DNA of 64,000 nucleotides from Bifidobacterium crudilactis (GTDB taxonomy: Bacteria > Actinomycetota > Actinomycetes > Actinomycetales > Bifidobacteriaceae), in contig NZ_JHAL01000002.1 of assembly GCF_000738005.1 (NCBI RefSeq), positions 866,634-930,633 on the forward strand, in the 5' to 3' direction. The notes beneath the pieces are model-generated. The model had not been told where the DNA came from and searched no databases. It worked only from the letters and a program-made list of their open reading frames with translations. Shown one piece after another: positions 38,281 through 48,020 of this stretch; within the stretch, counting starts at the first letter, position 1; the number at the start of each line of letters is the position of its first letter. A program made the translations under genes and the position numbers.

Positions 38281-40035
38281 CAAGCTTATGACATTATTAA
38301 ACCCCGTACTGGGGGCGTTGTCACTGTCCGCGTTCTCTCTATCTGACATGTCTGTGATTCCTTGAACACCTTGTGGTTGTTCAGGTGGTTTAAGGATTTG
38401 TGAGCTGTTTTTCGTTTGCGTACTGGAATGCTTGGGTATTGGTGTGGTTGATGATGCGTGGTAGATGATGTCAAATGGGGTGTTGTAGCTGCCAATGGTG
38501 AGTACTGGGTTTTGCAGGGTTTCCGGGTTCACATAGATCTTGTTGAAAAATATTTGGTTGAGCGTTCGTTTAATCATGTCGTCTGCTAGGCGATATGCCT
38601 TGCCGCAATATTGAGCGAAATCCAGTGCTTGCGTAATGAGGAGTTCTTGATCGCCGAGATCTGTTGTGAGAGCGTCAAGGCGCTGTTTGATGTGGTTGAG
38701 TTCGGTGGTAGGGTTTTTCCTGTTCTTCTCGCATGATTTCGATGGGTATGGCGTTCTCGTAATGTGCTTCGAGGTAGTTTTCGTTGTTTGGCTTCGATTT
38801 TGCGTTTGGTTTCGGATAGTTGTGAATGTTCAATCCGCGTTTCAGATTGTTGCTTGTGTAGCTCATCTCGCAATGATTGTTCCAATCGTTTGCGGTATGC
38901 GGGGCTGAGTTGGATGTGGTCGTAGAGTTTCTGGATTTCTTCTTCGATTCGGTAGATCATGGTTGCCTTGAATTTGCAATGGTTTTTACGGGTGTGTCTT
39001 CCCAGACAGATGAAGTAATCGTAGTGGTTGCCTTGGCTGTTCTTGGTTTGAATGAAGAGGAGTCTGTGTCCGCATTGTCCGCAGTATGCGGTGCTTTTCA
39101 GATAGTGTGGGTGTACGCGGGTGCGTTCACCGATAAGGTGTGAATTCAGTATTGTTTGGACATTGTTAAATGTTGCGGTGCTGACAATCGCTGTGTGGGT
39201 GCCCGGATATTCAACACCTTGATAGGTGACGATGCCTGTGTAGTACGGGTTATGGAGAATTACTTGGAGTTTGGACTGGGTGAGGTTTTTGCTGTTTTGT
39301 CGTGTGGTTTTCACGGTTGTCAACCCTCGGTTGGTGAGTTCTTCGCTTAAGGTTTTGAGTGTCCATTGTCCGGTGGCGTATTGTTCGAATGCCCAGGTGA
39401 TGAGTGGAGCGCGTTCTGGGTCTTTTCTTACGGTGCGGTTTTCTCGTCCGTTGACGATTTCGCGCACGTTGAGGTATCCGATGGGTGCTCGTCCGACAGA
39501 TCCGCCGTTTTTGACTTTCTCGCTCATGCCTTTCTTGACTTTGTTGCTGAGGTTTTTGGAGTAGAACTCGGCGATGCTGCTCATGATGCCGTGTACGAGT
39601 ACTCCTGAGGGGGTTTGGTCGATGTTTTCGGAGGTGGAAATTGTATGCCTAGCTGGTCGAGGATTTGGTTGATTGCCACATCGTCGGCGCGGTTGCGTGC
39701 TAGTCTGTCGATTTGGTGCACGATGAGGTAGTCGATGTCGGTGTTCTCGTCTTTGAGGTAGGCGATCATTTCTTTGAGGACTGGTCGGTTGATGCTGGTG
39801 CCTGATTCCCCGGGGTCGATGAATTCTTTGACGATGAAAGCACCAAGTGATTGTGCTTTTCCTGGTTCGCTTCACGCTGTGCTGGCAGACTGAATCCTTC
39901 GTCTCGTCCTCCTCGTTCGGCTTATTGCCGAGTGGAAACGCGCAGGTACATGACTGCACCTTTTGGAGTGAATATGTCCACCAACGGGTCGCCAGCGTTG
40001 GTTTGTTTGTTGCCTTGTTGTTGTGTCGTATTCAT
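38281..40035 (-). pseudogene. Broken large serine recombinase
   Basis: Pieces in three frames together make one large serine recombinase. From ATG 40035 the catalytic start VMYLRVSTRQ is cut by TAA, then AERGGRDEGFSLPAQREANQ continues. After a frameshift come FIVKEFIDPGESGTSINRPV and YLIVHQIDRLARNRADDVA. After another comes STSENIDQTPSG and the recombinase and zinc-ribbon domains (YCGQCGHRLLF, later FICLGRHTRKNHCKF). Two more 1-nt shifts near 38.79 and 38.72 kb precede the C-terminus, which then reads without a stop into tRNA-Pro. At least five lesions make it non-functional. It probably once moved the island. Confidence 0.88.
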
Positions 40036-40245
40036 GTGTCTATTACCGCTCCTTTCGGCGAATTAGTCCAGCGGATTATCCATTGTTTCGGCTGGTTTTC
40101 CCACAGGCAGTGGGCTTTATACGGCAGGGAAGGTTGCGTTGTCTGCTCGATTGTGTTGCAGTAGTTCGGTCGGGTGGCGGTCGATATTGACTTGTACACA
40201 TGGTATTGGTGTCGAATGTGACTGCCAGGACTTCGATCAGGTCAT
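40033..40245 (-). pseudogene. C-terminal remnant of a small gene cut by IS3
   Basis: Translation in three frames gives protein-like fragments in order: DLIEVLAVTFDTNTM, then VNIDRHPTELLQHNRADNATF, then YKAHCLWENQPKQWIIRWTN and GAVIDT ending at a TGA that overlaps the recombinase ATG. This stop-start overlap fits a former operon partner of the recombinase. On the far side of the IS a matching start MNVIAQNEPLCRQPSLIYSQL is found at 41614-41552. The family is unknown. Confidence 0.4.
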
Positions 40246-40299
40246 TGATATGGACTGGTTTTTGTTCCTGATTTTCCCTAGATAGGAGATGATGGAATT

Positions 40300-40614
40300 A
40301 TGGCTAGGAGATATTCACAGGAGTTCAGGGAGCGGGCGGTCAGACTGTTGGCTGATTCGCGTGTTAATTACTCGTCTGAGACCAAGGCTTTGGAGGGTGT
40401 GGCGAAGAGTCTTGGGATTGCTGCGGAGTCGTTGCGTCGTTGGCAGGAACGTGCTGATGCGGCGAATACTGCGGGTCCGGGAGAGTCAGAGGAGTTGAAG
40501 AAGCTGCGTTGCGAGGTTGCGCAGCTGCGTCGCGCGAATGAGATTTTGAGTTCCGCGTCGGCTTTTTTCGCGGCCAGGCTCGACCCACACGGCGCTGATG
40601 AGCGCGTATATTGA
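40300..40614 (+). CDS. IS3-family OrfA (HTH protein)
   Basis: A 104-residue protein beginning MARRYSQEFRERAVRLLADS with an IS3/IS911-type helix-turn-helix (LEGVAKSLGIAAESLRRWQER) and a leucine-zipper-like segment (ESEELKKLRCEVAQLRRANEIL). The end of the family, LSSASAFFAARLD, holds a T6 stretch (GCTTTTTTCG) where frameshifting to OrfB would be expected. The last residues PHGADERVY come from running past that point. Confidence 0.88.
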   Translation: MARRYSQEFRERAVRLLADSRVNYSSETKALEGVAKSLGIAAESLRRWQERADAANTAGPGESEELKKLRCEVAQLRRANEILSSASAFFAARLDPHGADERVY

Positions 40615-41520
40615 CGTGTATCGTTGTCGTTTCGGGGTCGGGCCTATCTGCAGGACGCTCAGGGTTTCGTTGGTTTGCGGGTTTCTCACGCCACGCGCGT
40701 ACTGGCAGGCCAAGCGGCGTGCTGTTTCGCGCATGCGGGCGCGTCATGAGGCTTTGGCGCGTGATATCGCGATGGTTCATGTGCACCGGTTCATGGCGGT
40801 ATATGGGTACAGGAAGATGGACGCCCAGCTGATCCGTCAGGGTTGGTGTGGTATCGGTCGTGACCAGGTATTGCGTGTGATGCGTTCCCTGGGTATCCGG
40901 GGTGTTCGCCGGGGTCGGATACCGGTAACCACGCGACCCGCGAGAAGTACCGGGGGCGTGGGGATCTGGTACGCCGCCGGTTTCGCTCTGATGCGCCGGG
41001 CATGCTCCATGTCGCGGATATCACCTACGTGCGCTTGGCGTCCGGCTCGTTCGCGTACGTGGCGTTCGTCACCGACGCGTACGCCAGAAGGATCGTCGGA
41101 TGGGCGGTCTCGGCGAGCCAACACACCCGGGCGTTGCCGTTGGTCGCGTTGGACCAGTCCATCGCCTGGACCGTCCGGCATGGCGACGCCCAGGGATTAG
41201 TGCATCACAGTGATCACGGCACCCAGTACATCAGTGGTCTGTACGGCACACGCCTCAAGGAAGCCGATATCCTGGCCTCCACCGGCAGCGTGGGCGACTC
41301 ATACGACAACGCGCTGGCCGAAAGCGTCAACGGTGCGTACAAAAACGAACTGATCACACGCGTCGCACCGTTCCAGAGCGTGCAAGAACTGGAAACAGCA
41401 ACCTTCCAATGGGTCTTATGGTGGAACAACCAACGCCTGCACCAACACCTCAACTACCAGACACCAGCCGAGATAGAAGCACGGTATCATCAAACCAAGG
41501 CGACACCAGTCACCCAATAA
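40598..41520 (+). pseudogene. IS3-family OrfB transposase, frameshifted
   Basis: The DDE integrase half of the IS. The first part (MSAYIDVYRCRFGVGPICRT, then HVHRFMAVYGYRKMDAQLIRQGW and IGRDQVLRVMRSLGIRGVRRG) is in one frame. The rest (MLHVADITYVRLASGSFAYVAFVTDAYARRIVGW, then LVHHSDHGTQYIS and SVGDSYDNALAESVNGAYKNEL) is in another, so a 1-nt shift lies near 40.94 kb. The D, D and E catalytic residues are visible in the second part (VADITYV, HHSDHGTQY, ALAESVNG). Without correction the transposase is not made in full. Confidence 0.85.
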
Positions 41521-41550
41521 ACAACAGAGAACAACAATCAGTCCACATCA

Positions 41551-41890
41551 CAACTGTGAGTAAATGAGGCTAGGCTGGCGGCATAGCGGCTCGTTTTGTG
41601 CAATTACATTCATAACAATCAGGCGAAGCCTTCTTGCCTCCTCGCACAGAGAAGGCAAGTGATGCCGCCGGTCGCACCTTACCGTCGATCACCGAATACC
41701 GGACGATACCGGCGGTTGTTTTTCACAACGGTTAATGCATAAATAGGTTCGGGCCGGGATGCACTGCCCGGATTCGTCTTTATCCAAAGAATCCGGGTTC
41801 ATGAACCTAATCTCCAAGATAATTTCGTACAGCATCCCGGCAGCACTTCCACGAAATCATCCTTCAATAATTCGACGTGTCATGCTCGAA
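41551..41890. other. Region between IS3 and the AAA ATPase gene
   Basis: A 340-bp stretch without an intact gene. The first 64 nt may encode, on the minus strand, the start of the gene cut by the IS. Two hairpins are visible: CTTGCCT/AGGCAAG near 41630-41660 and a perfect 9-bp stem CCCGGATTC/GAATCCGGG at 41767-41797. The latter lies about 95 nt after the ATPase stop and could end that operon. Confidence 0.5.
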
Positions 41891-44149
41891 CTAGTTTCTG
41901 GCATTGTAATTCGGCCAGTACTTGTTGAAGTGTGCCTCATAGTCAAGTTTCTCGAATGCATCATGCAAGAATTGGATCATCTGCTCTCTGGTGCACGAGC
42001 TTGAATCAAATTCCAGGTCAAGCAATTCATGGGAGTTGGTATTAAGACCTTTGTGGAGAGCGCATCCGAGCGTATTGTCTATGACGCTGTCTGTTTTTTC
42101 AAGGAACGAATTGAATGTCATGCCATTGAACTCAGCAAAGGTGCTGATGATTCGTCGCATGGAGTTCCACATGAAGCCTGGCCGATCGTTGTCGTACGCA
42201 AAACGAAGATCACTCCACAACGAGTCATAGGCAGTCTTAATGTCTTGGTCCTCCTTAAATATCCGCTGAATGCTTGTTTTTTCACCGTTTTTCCGTAAAT
42301 GAAAATATCGATAAGGATTGTTTATTTGTTTACCACCAGCCCGGATTATGTCACGATATCGTGTCTGATATGGCCTTACATTCAGATAGAAGTACGTGTT
42401 GTGAGTTAGCACAATCAGCATGTCGTCAGCACCCATTGTTGAGGATGGTGTCTGTTGGGACGGGTCGTAATACTGTTTGATGACACCCATCATCAGAAAT
42501 TGGACCGTATCGTCATTACTGTTCATCGGATCATCCAAGACCACCATCTTGGGGCTATTCGTCCCATCATCTGATTGGAGTTTTTGCATGAAGTAGAGGA
42601 ATGCGATGATATTTTTCTCTCCTGTGCTTAACTCAGTTATCGGCCGTCGCCTTCCACTTGTACTTTGTATGGAATAGTAACCCTGTCCATGTTCCGGTGT
42701 TTGTTCGAGAACAAGCGTGAATGATGAATTTCCAATGCCTGTCAGGTAATGGTTTATTGATTTAACTGCTTTTGTTTCGTCGCGTGTCTGCTCCAGCAAT
42801 TCCGATTGTTGAGCCCGCTTGTCGCGTATTTTTTGTGTAATTGCATCTACGGACTCTTGAGCAGATTGTTGACTGGCTTCGGCCTCATTCAATTGTTGCT
42901 GCAGATTAGAATACGTTCCCTCTTGCAAGCTCTTCCATACCTCATGGAGGAGAAGCTGCCGTTTAGCCTGGGCCCGCCGCCGCTCAATATCAGTCGAAAA
43001 CTCCTCGTTCTCTTGAAGAAGATCAGCGAGATCTGCTTCGATGTCGCTAAAATCCGAGCTGGCATTGAGTGAAACCTGCTCTTTAACCTTGTAGATATCG
43101 TGTTGTCTTGATTCCAATGCCTTGATCAGCTGTCTTAGGGTTGGCAGCAGGTTCTGTTTATTATCGTCAATCTGACGGTTCAACTCATCAACTCGGCTTG
43201 TAAATGGTGGATAGAATCCATCAAGAGGAACATGATCGAGCTGTTCGATCTGTTCCTTCAACCCTGTAAGTTGTGCGATTTCGTTACTCAACGCTGACTC
43301 CAGAGCAGTTTCGGCCTTGCTGATATACCCGTCCAGAAGCTCCCACCGATTCTCGGATATTTCGCTTCCACAGAAGGCGCAACGCTCCCCCGTCTTCCTG
43401 GAATGAATCTGCATACCGCGTTTGGCAAAATGCTGCTTATCGACATTGTCACCGATTTCAGCCAGCACAACCTCACGTCCGATGGATCGCTGGAGCAATT
43501 CATTAACAACCTGTGTTTCACTTTCAAGATCAACTCGTGGAAAGGTGACCGACGAGGGCGAGGACAACAGACCTGTGGTCAGAATTCCGACCGCTTCCGA
43601 ATATGCTGATGGTTCCAACGGTGAAGCCGTCTGGATGTCTCGGAGGAAATCGTTCTTGTCATATGAGGTTTTGGCAACCTGCGGGTCTGTGAGATTTTTG
43701 ATGTGCTTAGCCTGGCTCGTTACGAAAGAGGATATTGCAGCTCGAGCCGTGCTGACTGCATCTGTTGCGCGACTGAGTTGTTTCCCAATATTTTCATCAA
43801 CCGCTTCAGTATCAATTTGCCCTGTTAGAGTCTCTATATCACGTCTCAGACTGTCGACTTTCTCCTGAATCTCGACATTTTCAACGCCCAACGCGAATGC
43901 ATCAAGTGTGACGCTTCCGGCAAGAAGTTTGTCGAATCCTTGAAAAATTCGTACATCATAATCGACACCGAACGCATTTCGTACTGCATCGCAGATCGTG
44001 GATTTGCCGGTACCGTTTTTGCCGTATATGAAGTTAACTTTGCTCAGTCCTTCGATACGAGCAGGCAATTCGAAACGGTCTGCAAACTCTGACAGTTCCA
44101 GCACAGCAACATCTGACATATCACACAGTCTTTCTGGCTTCATCATCAA
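41891..44149 (-). CDS. AAA_13-type ATPase with zinc-hook-like CxxC motif
   Basis: A 752-residue ABC/SMC-like ATPase. Walker A is FIYGKNGTGKSTICDAV (about residues 41-57), and a CxxC in RKTGERCAFCGSEI (257-260) resembles a Rad50/RloC zinc hook. Charged coiled-coil segments follow (about 270-460). The signature is LSTGEKN (507-513), Walker B MVVLDDPMNSNDD (535-547) and the switch histidine LTHN (581-584). The C-terminal NSMRRIISTFAEF and NTNSHELLD blocks recur in AAA_13 proteins such as RloC/PrrC relatives, but I cannot confirm an anticodon-nuclease triad. The start could instead be ATG 44119. It lies 34 nt after the helicase gene and is probably co-transcribed. AT-rich codons suggest transfer. 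Confidence 0.8.
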   Translation of the reverse strand: MMMKPERLCDMSDVAVLELSEFADRFELPARIEGLSKVNFIYGKNGTGKSTICDAVRNAFGVDYDVRIFQGFDKLLAGSVTLDAFALGVENVEIQEKVDSLRRDIETLTGQIDTEAVDENIGKQLSRATDAVSTARAAISSFVTSQAKHIKNLTDPQVAKTSYDKNDFLRDIQTASPLEPSAYSEAVGILTTGLLSSPSSVTFPRVDLESETQVVNELLQRSIGREVVLAEIGDNVDKQHFAKRGMQIHSRKTGERCAFCGSEISENRWELLDGYISKAETALESALSNEIAQLTGLKEQIEQLDHVPLDGFYPPFTSRVDELNRQIDDNKQNLLPTLRQLIKALESRQHDIYKVKEQVSLNASSDFSDIEADLADLLQENEEFSTDIERRRAQAKRQLLLHEVWKSLQEGTYSNLQQQLNEAEASQQSAQESVDAITQKIRDKRAQQSELLEQTRDETKAVKSINHYLTGIGNSSFTLVLEQTPEHGQGYYSIQSTSGRRRPITELSTGEKNIIAFLYFMQKLQSDDGTNSPKMVVLDDPMNSNDDTVQFLMMGVIKQYYDPSQQTPSSTMGADDMLIVLTHNTYFYLNVRPYQTRYRDIIRAGGKQINNPYRYFHLRKNGEKTSIQRIFKEDQDIKTAYDSLWSDLRFAYDNDRPGFMWNSMRRIISTFAEFNGMTFNSFLEKTDSVIDNTLGCALHKGLNTNSHELLDLEFDSSSCTREQMIQFLHDAFEKLDYEAHFNKYWPNYNARN

Positions 44150-44183
44150 ATTTGAAGTATCACATAACTGATTAGACAGGACA

Positions 44184-46755
44184 CTAACTTTCCTTAGTTA
44201 CAGTTAAGTCTGTCAAATGTCTCCCAGTGAAAAGCCTCAATGCGTCCGAAGGGAGAACTTGCGCCTTCAAGAATTCAGTGTGGGTAGAATTCTGCCATTC
44301 AGCGTTGCCTGATTCGGTAAACGAACTGTACACTCGCTGCACCGTTGTAGTTGCTTTGATCGCCCATTGATAGAGATCACTGCGTTTAAGGTAAAAGAGT
44401 CCTTCTGCAGGATCGTGAGCGTCAGCATTTATAGTTGAACTTGTAGTAATGAATACTGTATAAATTTCCGGTTCAATAATTTGATGAACATTCTGACGAA
44501 TCCATTTTTCATGTGTGAGCGCTTCGCGAACATGTCTTAATGGAACACTCTTGACCGAGCCTTTGCCTTCTGAATATATCTTATCCTCGGAAACAAGAAC
44601 CACGCCTGGGGAAAGGACCCAATATGGATCCGGAGCCCCATGTTCACTGGGATTTACCGAGATATATCCTAATAGTTTACCAAGGTCACGATGACCTTGT
44701 TCGAATTCTGTTCCATCCTGAGATTGCAAATTTGCCAAGATTCGTTGAATATCATTTTGTAATTGTCCGAGTGAACGATAGTTGGTAAGCACCCTTTCAA
44801 ATCTTGGAAGGGCTTCTTCAAAATAGTCAGTTCTGGCTTCCGGATCCTCAATGATATTCGAAAAGAGTTGCTTCGCAAGGAAGGGAATCCAACGAATACT
44901 GTTGTTATTAAGTTTTGCCTGCTCGAGACATTTAGATCCTGATACGAAATAATTTCCATCCATTGATATTGCCTTATATGCGACGCATCCTTGGATGATG
45001 TTCCAGAAAGAGTAATAACCTTTTAGCGATGACGAGTTGGAAAGTGTCGAGATGATTTGCTGCCCCTCTTCATAGCCACGTTTATAATCTTTTGCCCAAA
45101 GTGCATATTGGAAACGGACTTCAATGCGCGCGCACTTTTGAAGAGTATCTAGATCTTGATTGTTGCTGGAACTGTTGACGAGTGAATAGTCGTCTCTGTA
45201 GCTGATAATCGTATCTTCGGCACTCTGCCATTCATTCGTTTGGTCTCTAAAGTATGTAGATTGTTCAATGAGATCCTGCAAGTTGTTGATTACCTGAGAA
45301 TTTTCTATGCCATATTGCATTTCGGCACGAAGCTCTGGAGGATACTGTGGAAACACCTTAGGGTTTGATAAATCACTTACGTTCCTGCCATCGAAAACAC
45401 AGATCAGAGAGTAATCTCCTGGGCGACGTGTACACCGTCCAACCGATTGAATCACGCGAGTCCGTAAACGCTCTCCATACAATATATTTGATGAGCTCCT
45501 CTCTATGAGAAAACGCTCCTGTAAGTTTGTGACCTTGGGAAGGGCAAAAAATAAAAAGGAGCCGGCTTTCTTCTTCGGGGAAGTCGATACCGTCATAGCG
45601 ATTCGCCAATATTACAGTAGCGTCGGAGCTGTTGATGAATTCATTTTTCGATGTTTCAATATTTTGGGATTGAAATACCTTAACTTCTGGCATACTTTCA
45701 TTGAATGTTTTTATGAGTTTTGTTGCCATGCCATTATTTGGTACCAGCACGACGCTTCTTCGAAATATGGATTGCAAACTGGAAAATGCTTCACCTATAC
45801 TAATGTTATTCGCCAATTCCGGATATAGAAAGAAGCGACGTCCGATTCCAGTTTTTTCCCACTCTGGAGCAATTGGGAGCCGTGTAATATCTTCGATTCC
45901 GGTGACCCGTTCGAGTTCTCCTCCACGCCCGAGGGTGGCAGACATTAGTACTCGTTGCTTTGAATTTACAAATGGTGCGAATGTTTCAGTGGGTGCGATC
46001 CACGGTCGAATTAGTATTTCGTTTCGATTTAGAAAGATATTGCACTCATCAAGATTTTCTCGTATCCGATTGTAAGCATAGTAATTGGAGGTATCAGATT
46101 GAAGTGACGCGAGTATTCCTGAGTAGCGATCCATCACTTGTTCTAAGAGCGGAAATGGAAGCATATCGCAAGAACTATATGGTTCCATGTCATCTTCGCT
46201 TTGGGAGAGCTGTTGATAAAACCATTCCGGCATAATCTCTTTAAACAACTCACAGAGCTGACTATATTGAACTTGGGATCGATCAAGTCTAATTGACCAA
46301 TTGGATACGATATAGTTCTCAGCTGCATGAACATCGTCAAGGATTAGTACTTCGGGATCCTTAAATAGCTGACCATTCGAGAAGAAAGAACTATAAGTTG
46401 TCACGCCTATAGCACTTGCCGAGACATATTTTTGCCTGTCCTTTGCCGAATAGTCTCGTTGTCGACCCGTAAAAGCTATCGCATCAATACCATATTTCGA
46501 GTTTGCTTGCTCGACGACCTGGTGCACAAGCTGGTTCGTAGGACATAAGAACAGAACTGTTTCATTATTCTTCCTTCTCCGAAACTCTCCGACCAGAAGT
46601 CCAACGAGAGTTTTACCGCTACCCGTAGGCATTTCGAGTGCGACAGTCTTTTTATCGATATTCTGTCGATACTCTTCGAGCATTGAAGACTGATAATCAA
46701 GCGTGCCCATTATCTTTTTCCGTTTATTATCTTTATACATTTCCTGCGGTGTCAA
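44184..46755 (-). pseudogene. SF2 helicase with PD-(D/E)XK-like nuclease, one frameshift
   Basis: Two overlapping frames (46755-45373 and 45596-44184) join into one protein of about 856 residues if one base is removed from the A6 run at 45546-45551. The helicase part has a Q-like LDYQSSMLEEYRQNI, Walker A LEMPTGSGKTLVGLL, a DEAH-like LILDDVHAAE, LMSATLGRG, and motif VI VIQSVGRCTRRPGDY after the shift. The C-terminal part has E-x(n)-LGKLLGYISV, APDPYW and VVLVSEDKIY, the E...PD...(E/D)xK pattern of restriction-like nucleases. ATG 46710 is an alternative start. It may be a true mutation, a sequencing error or a slippage switch. Partner: the ATPase downstream. Confidence 0.75.
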
Positions 46756-47523
46756 ATAAGCGAAGGATTTACTTTTTTTGAAACGAAGGGCACGACTGAC
46801 TTCTTTCTATAAATATCGATACTTACATTATGCTTTCAATAATCCAGCAAGAAATCACGCATCATTTTCACGGTGAGAAAGGTCTTACCGTATTCAGATT
46901 AATAGAAAGATAATCCTTACTCACATTTATCACTTCACAAAGACACAGGGAAAACGACTTATGTTCAAATATAACCCAATGTTTTATAGTCCCAATGATG
47001 TCTGAAACTTCCTATTAATCCTTAGCTGCCTCATCGTTTCGTGGTCGCCCTGCAGCTCATTACCCACCGGTAGAAAATCTCCTTGGTTTTACGCCGACCT
47101 CACATTGAGATCCAAAGAACTCAATTTTTCTAGGTGTTCAAATACCAGTAACAATGTTTAGAAACGAGATCAGGAGGAGTCGCTTTCGGAGTCGAAGTCA
47201 GACATACAAGCACTCTTAACAACACCAACAATTCTTCATTTTCCTAGTATTACAATGCAGGTCAGTAGACAAAGACTTTAGAACATACTGTCAATCTGCG
47301 TAATTGGCAGTCGAAGAACACCCGTTATCAGATGCTAATAAACGAACCAGCAACGCGTTGTTTGTCGCATACTGACCAGGAAGTCGTTTTCAACGATAGC
47401 AACGGCCATGCGCGTATTAACAGCAACGCTTTGGAAGCTTGACATTACTGGTCTCAATGAGTGGTTCAAGGGACTAGAACCTTCTCATCTCACTGCAGGT
47501 TCACATGCTTAGTAGAGTGTGAG
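46756..47523. other. AT-rich gene-free stretch in the island
   Basis: 768 bp without any open frame I would call a gene on either strand. It is AT-rich and stop-rich. The end next to 46756 should hold the helicase promoter. A near-perfect hairpin CTGTCAAT/ATTGGCAG lies about 47288-47310. It may include a lost gene or the site where the island was cut down. Confidence 0.5.
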
Positions 47524-47540
47524 TCAGTCAGATGACTGAC
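47523..47540. repeat. Short perfect palindrome GTCAGTCA-ga-TGACTGAC
   Basis: An 8-bp perfect inverted repeat with a 2-bp centre overlapping the stop of the HTH gene. A short dyad with a 2-bp core is the form expected of serine-recombinase crossover sites or small operators, but nothing else supports either role. Confidence 0.4.
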
Positions 47541-48003
47541 TGACATGCAGCACTCGTTTCACGGTCCGTACACTGGCTCCAACCCGTCGAGCTGTTCCCT
47601 TAAAAGTATGTTCCTCAGCGTAGGTGTCGATGATTCGTTTTCTCCATATTGGATCTCCTTGGTAAGGAGATTTGATATTGATCCCTTGCCGTTTCAGGCA
47701 GTCCCCGATTTTTTGCCGGCAGCAGCCAAGTTTTTTGCCGATCTGCGTGGTGGTCATGCCAGATTGGTACATCTGGACGATCTCGGCGACATCCTCAGGC
47801 AATATCTCCAAGCGCATGTGTTTTCTTCGCATTGGGGAAGTTGCAGAATCTTGAACCGTTGGAACGAATGGGTTGTTCATAACTTCTTGAACATGCTGAT
47901 ACGCTGCCTCCCATTTATTTGCATCGCTGATGCTCAGCCCGACTAGATTGGCGCAGTGCACTACTGGTGACAGCGCATGGTTATATCGCATCGCTTCGCA
48001 CAA
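47524..48003 (-). CDS. Small double helix-turn-helix protein
   Basis: A 159-residue protein with two Hin-type helix-turn-helix segments: LPEDVAEIVQMYQSGMTTTQIGKKLGCCRQKIGDCLKRQ (about 70-108) and IIDTYAEEHTFKGTARRVGASVRTVKRVLHV (about 120-154). The N-terminal half (AMRYNHALSPVVHCANLVGLS) has no recognisable fold. No recombinase catalytic serine is present. Resolvase-like HTH repeats next to recombinase genes suggest a DNA-binding accessory or regulator of the island. ATG 47991 is another possible start. Function is inferred only. Confidence 0.65.
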   Translation of the reverse strand: MCEAMRYNHALSPVVHCANLVGLSISDANKWEAAYQHVQEVMNNPFVPTVQDSATSPMRRKHMRLEILPEDVAEIVQMYQSGMTTTQIGKKLGCCRQKIGDCLKRQGINIKSPYQGDPIWRKRIIDTYAEEHTFKGTARRVGASVRTVKRVLHVSQSSD

Positions 48004-48020
48004 TATCGCATCATTTTGAT

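Larger units (their letters stand above)
40246..41550 (+). mobile_element. IS3-family insertion sequence
   Basis: About 1.3 kb bounded by imperfect terminal inverted repeats: TGATATGGACTGGTTTTTG at the left and, read inwards from the right end, TGATGTGGACTGATTGTTG. It encodes OrfA and a frameshifted OrfB transposase. No exact target duplication is seen (CAT on the left, CAA on the right), suggesting age. It separates the recombinase side of the island from the helicase/ATPase pair. Confidence 0.85.
38268..48003. mobile_element. Decayed genomic island next to tRNA-Pro
   Basis: This roughly 9.7-kb stretch runs from the end of tRNA-Pro to the double-HTH gene. It contains a broken large serine recombinase, a gene remnant split by an IS3-family element, a helicase-nuclease/ATPase pair and a small HTH protein. 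Codons at 41.9-46.8 kb are markedly AT-richer than in flanking genes, suggesting horizontal transfer. I could not find a duplicated tRNA 3' end or other direct repeat, so the borders are approximate and the right border is inferred only from gene content. Confidence 0.6.
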
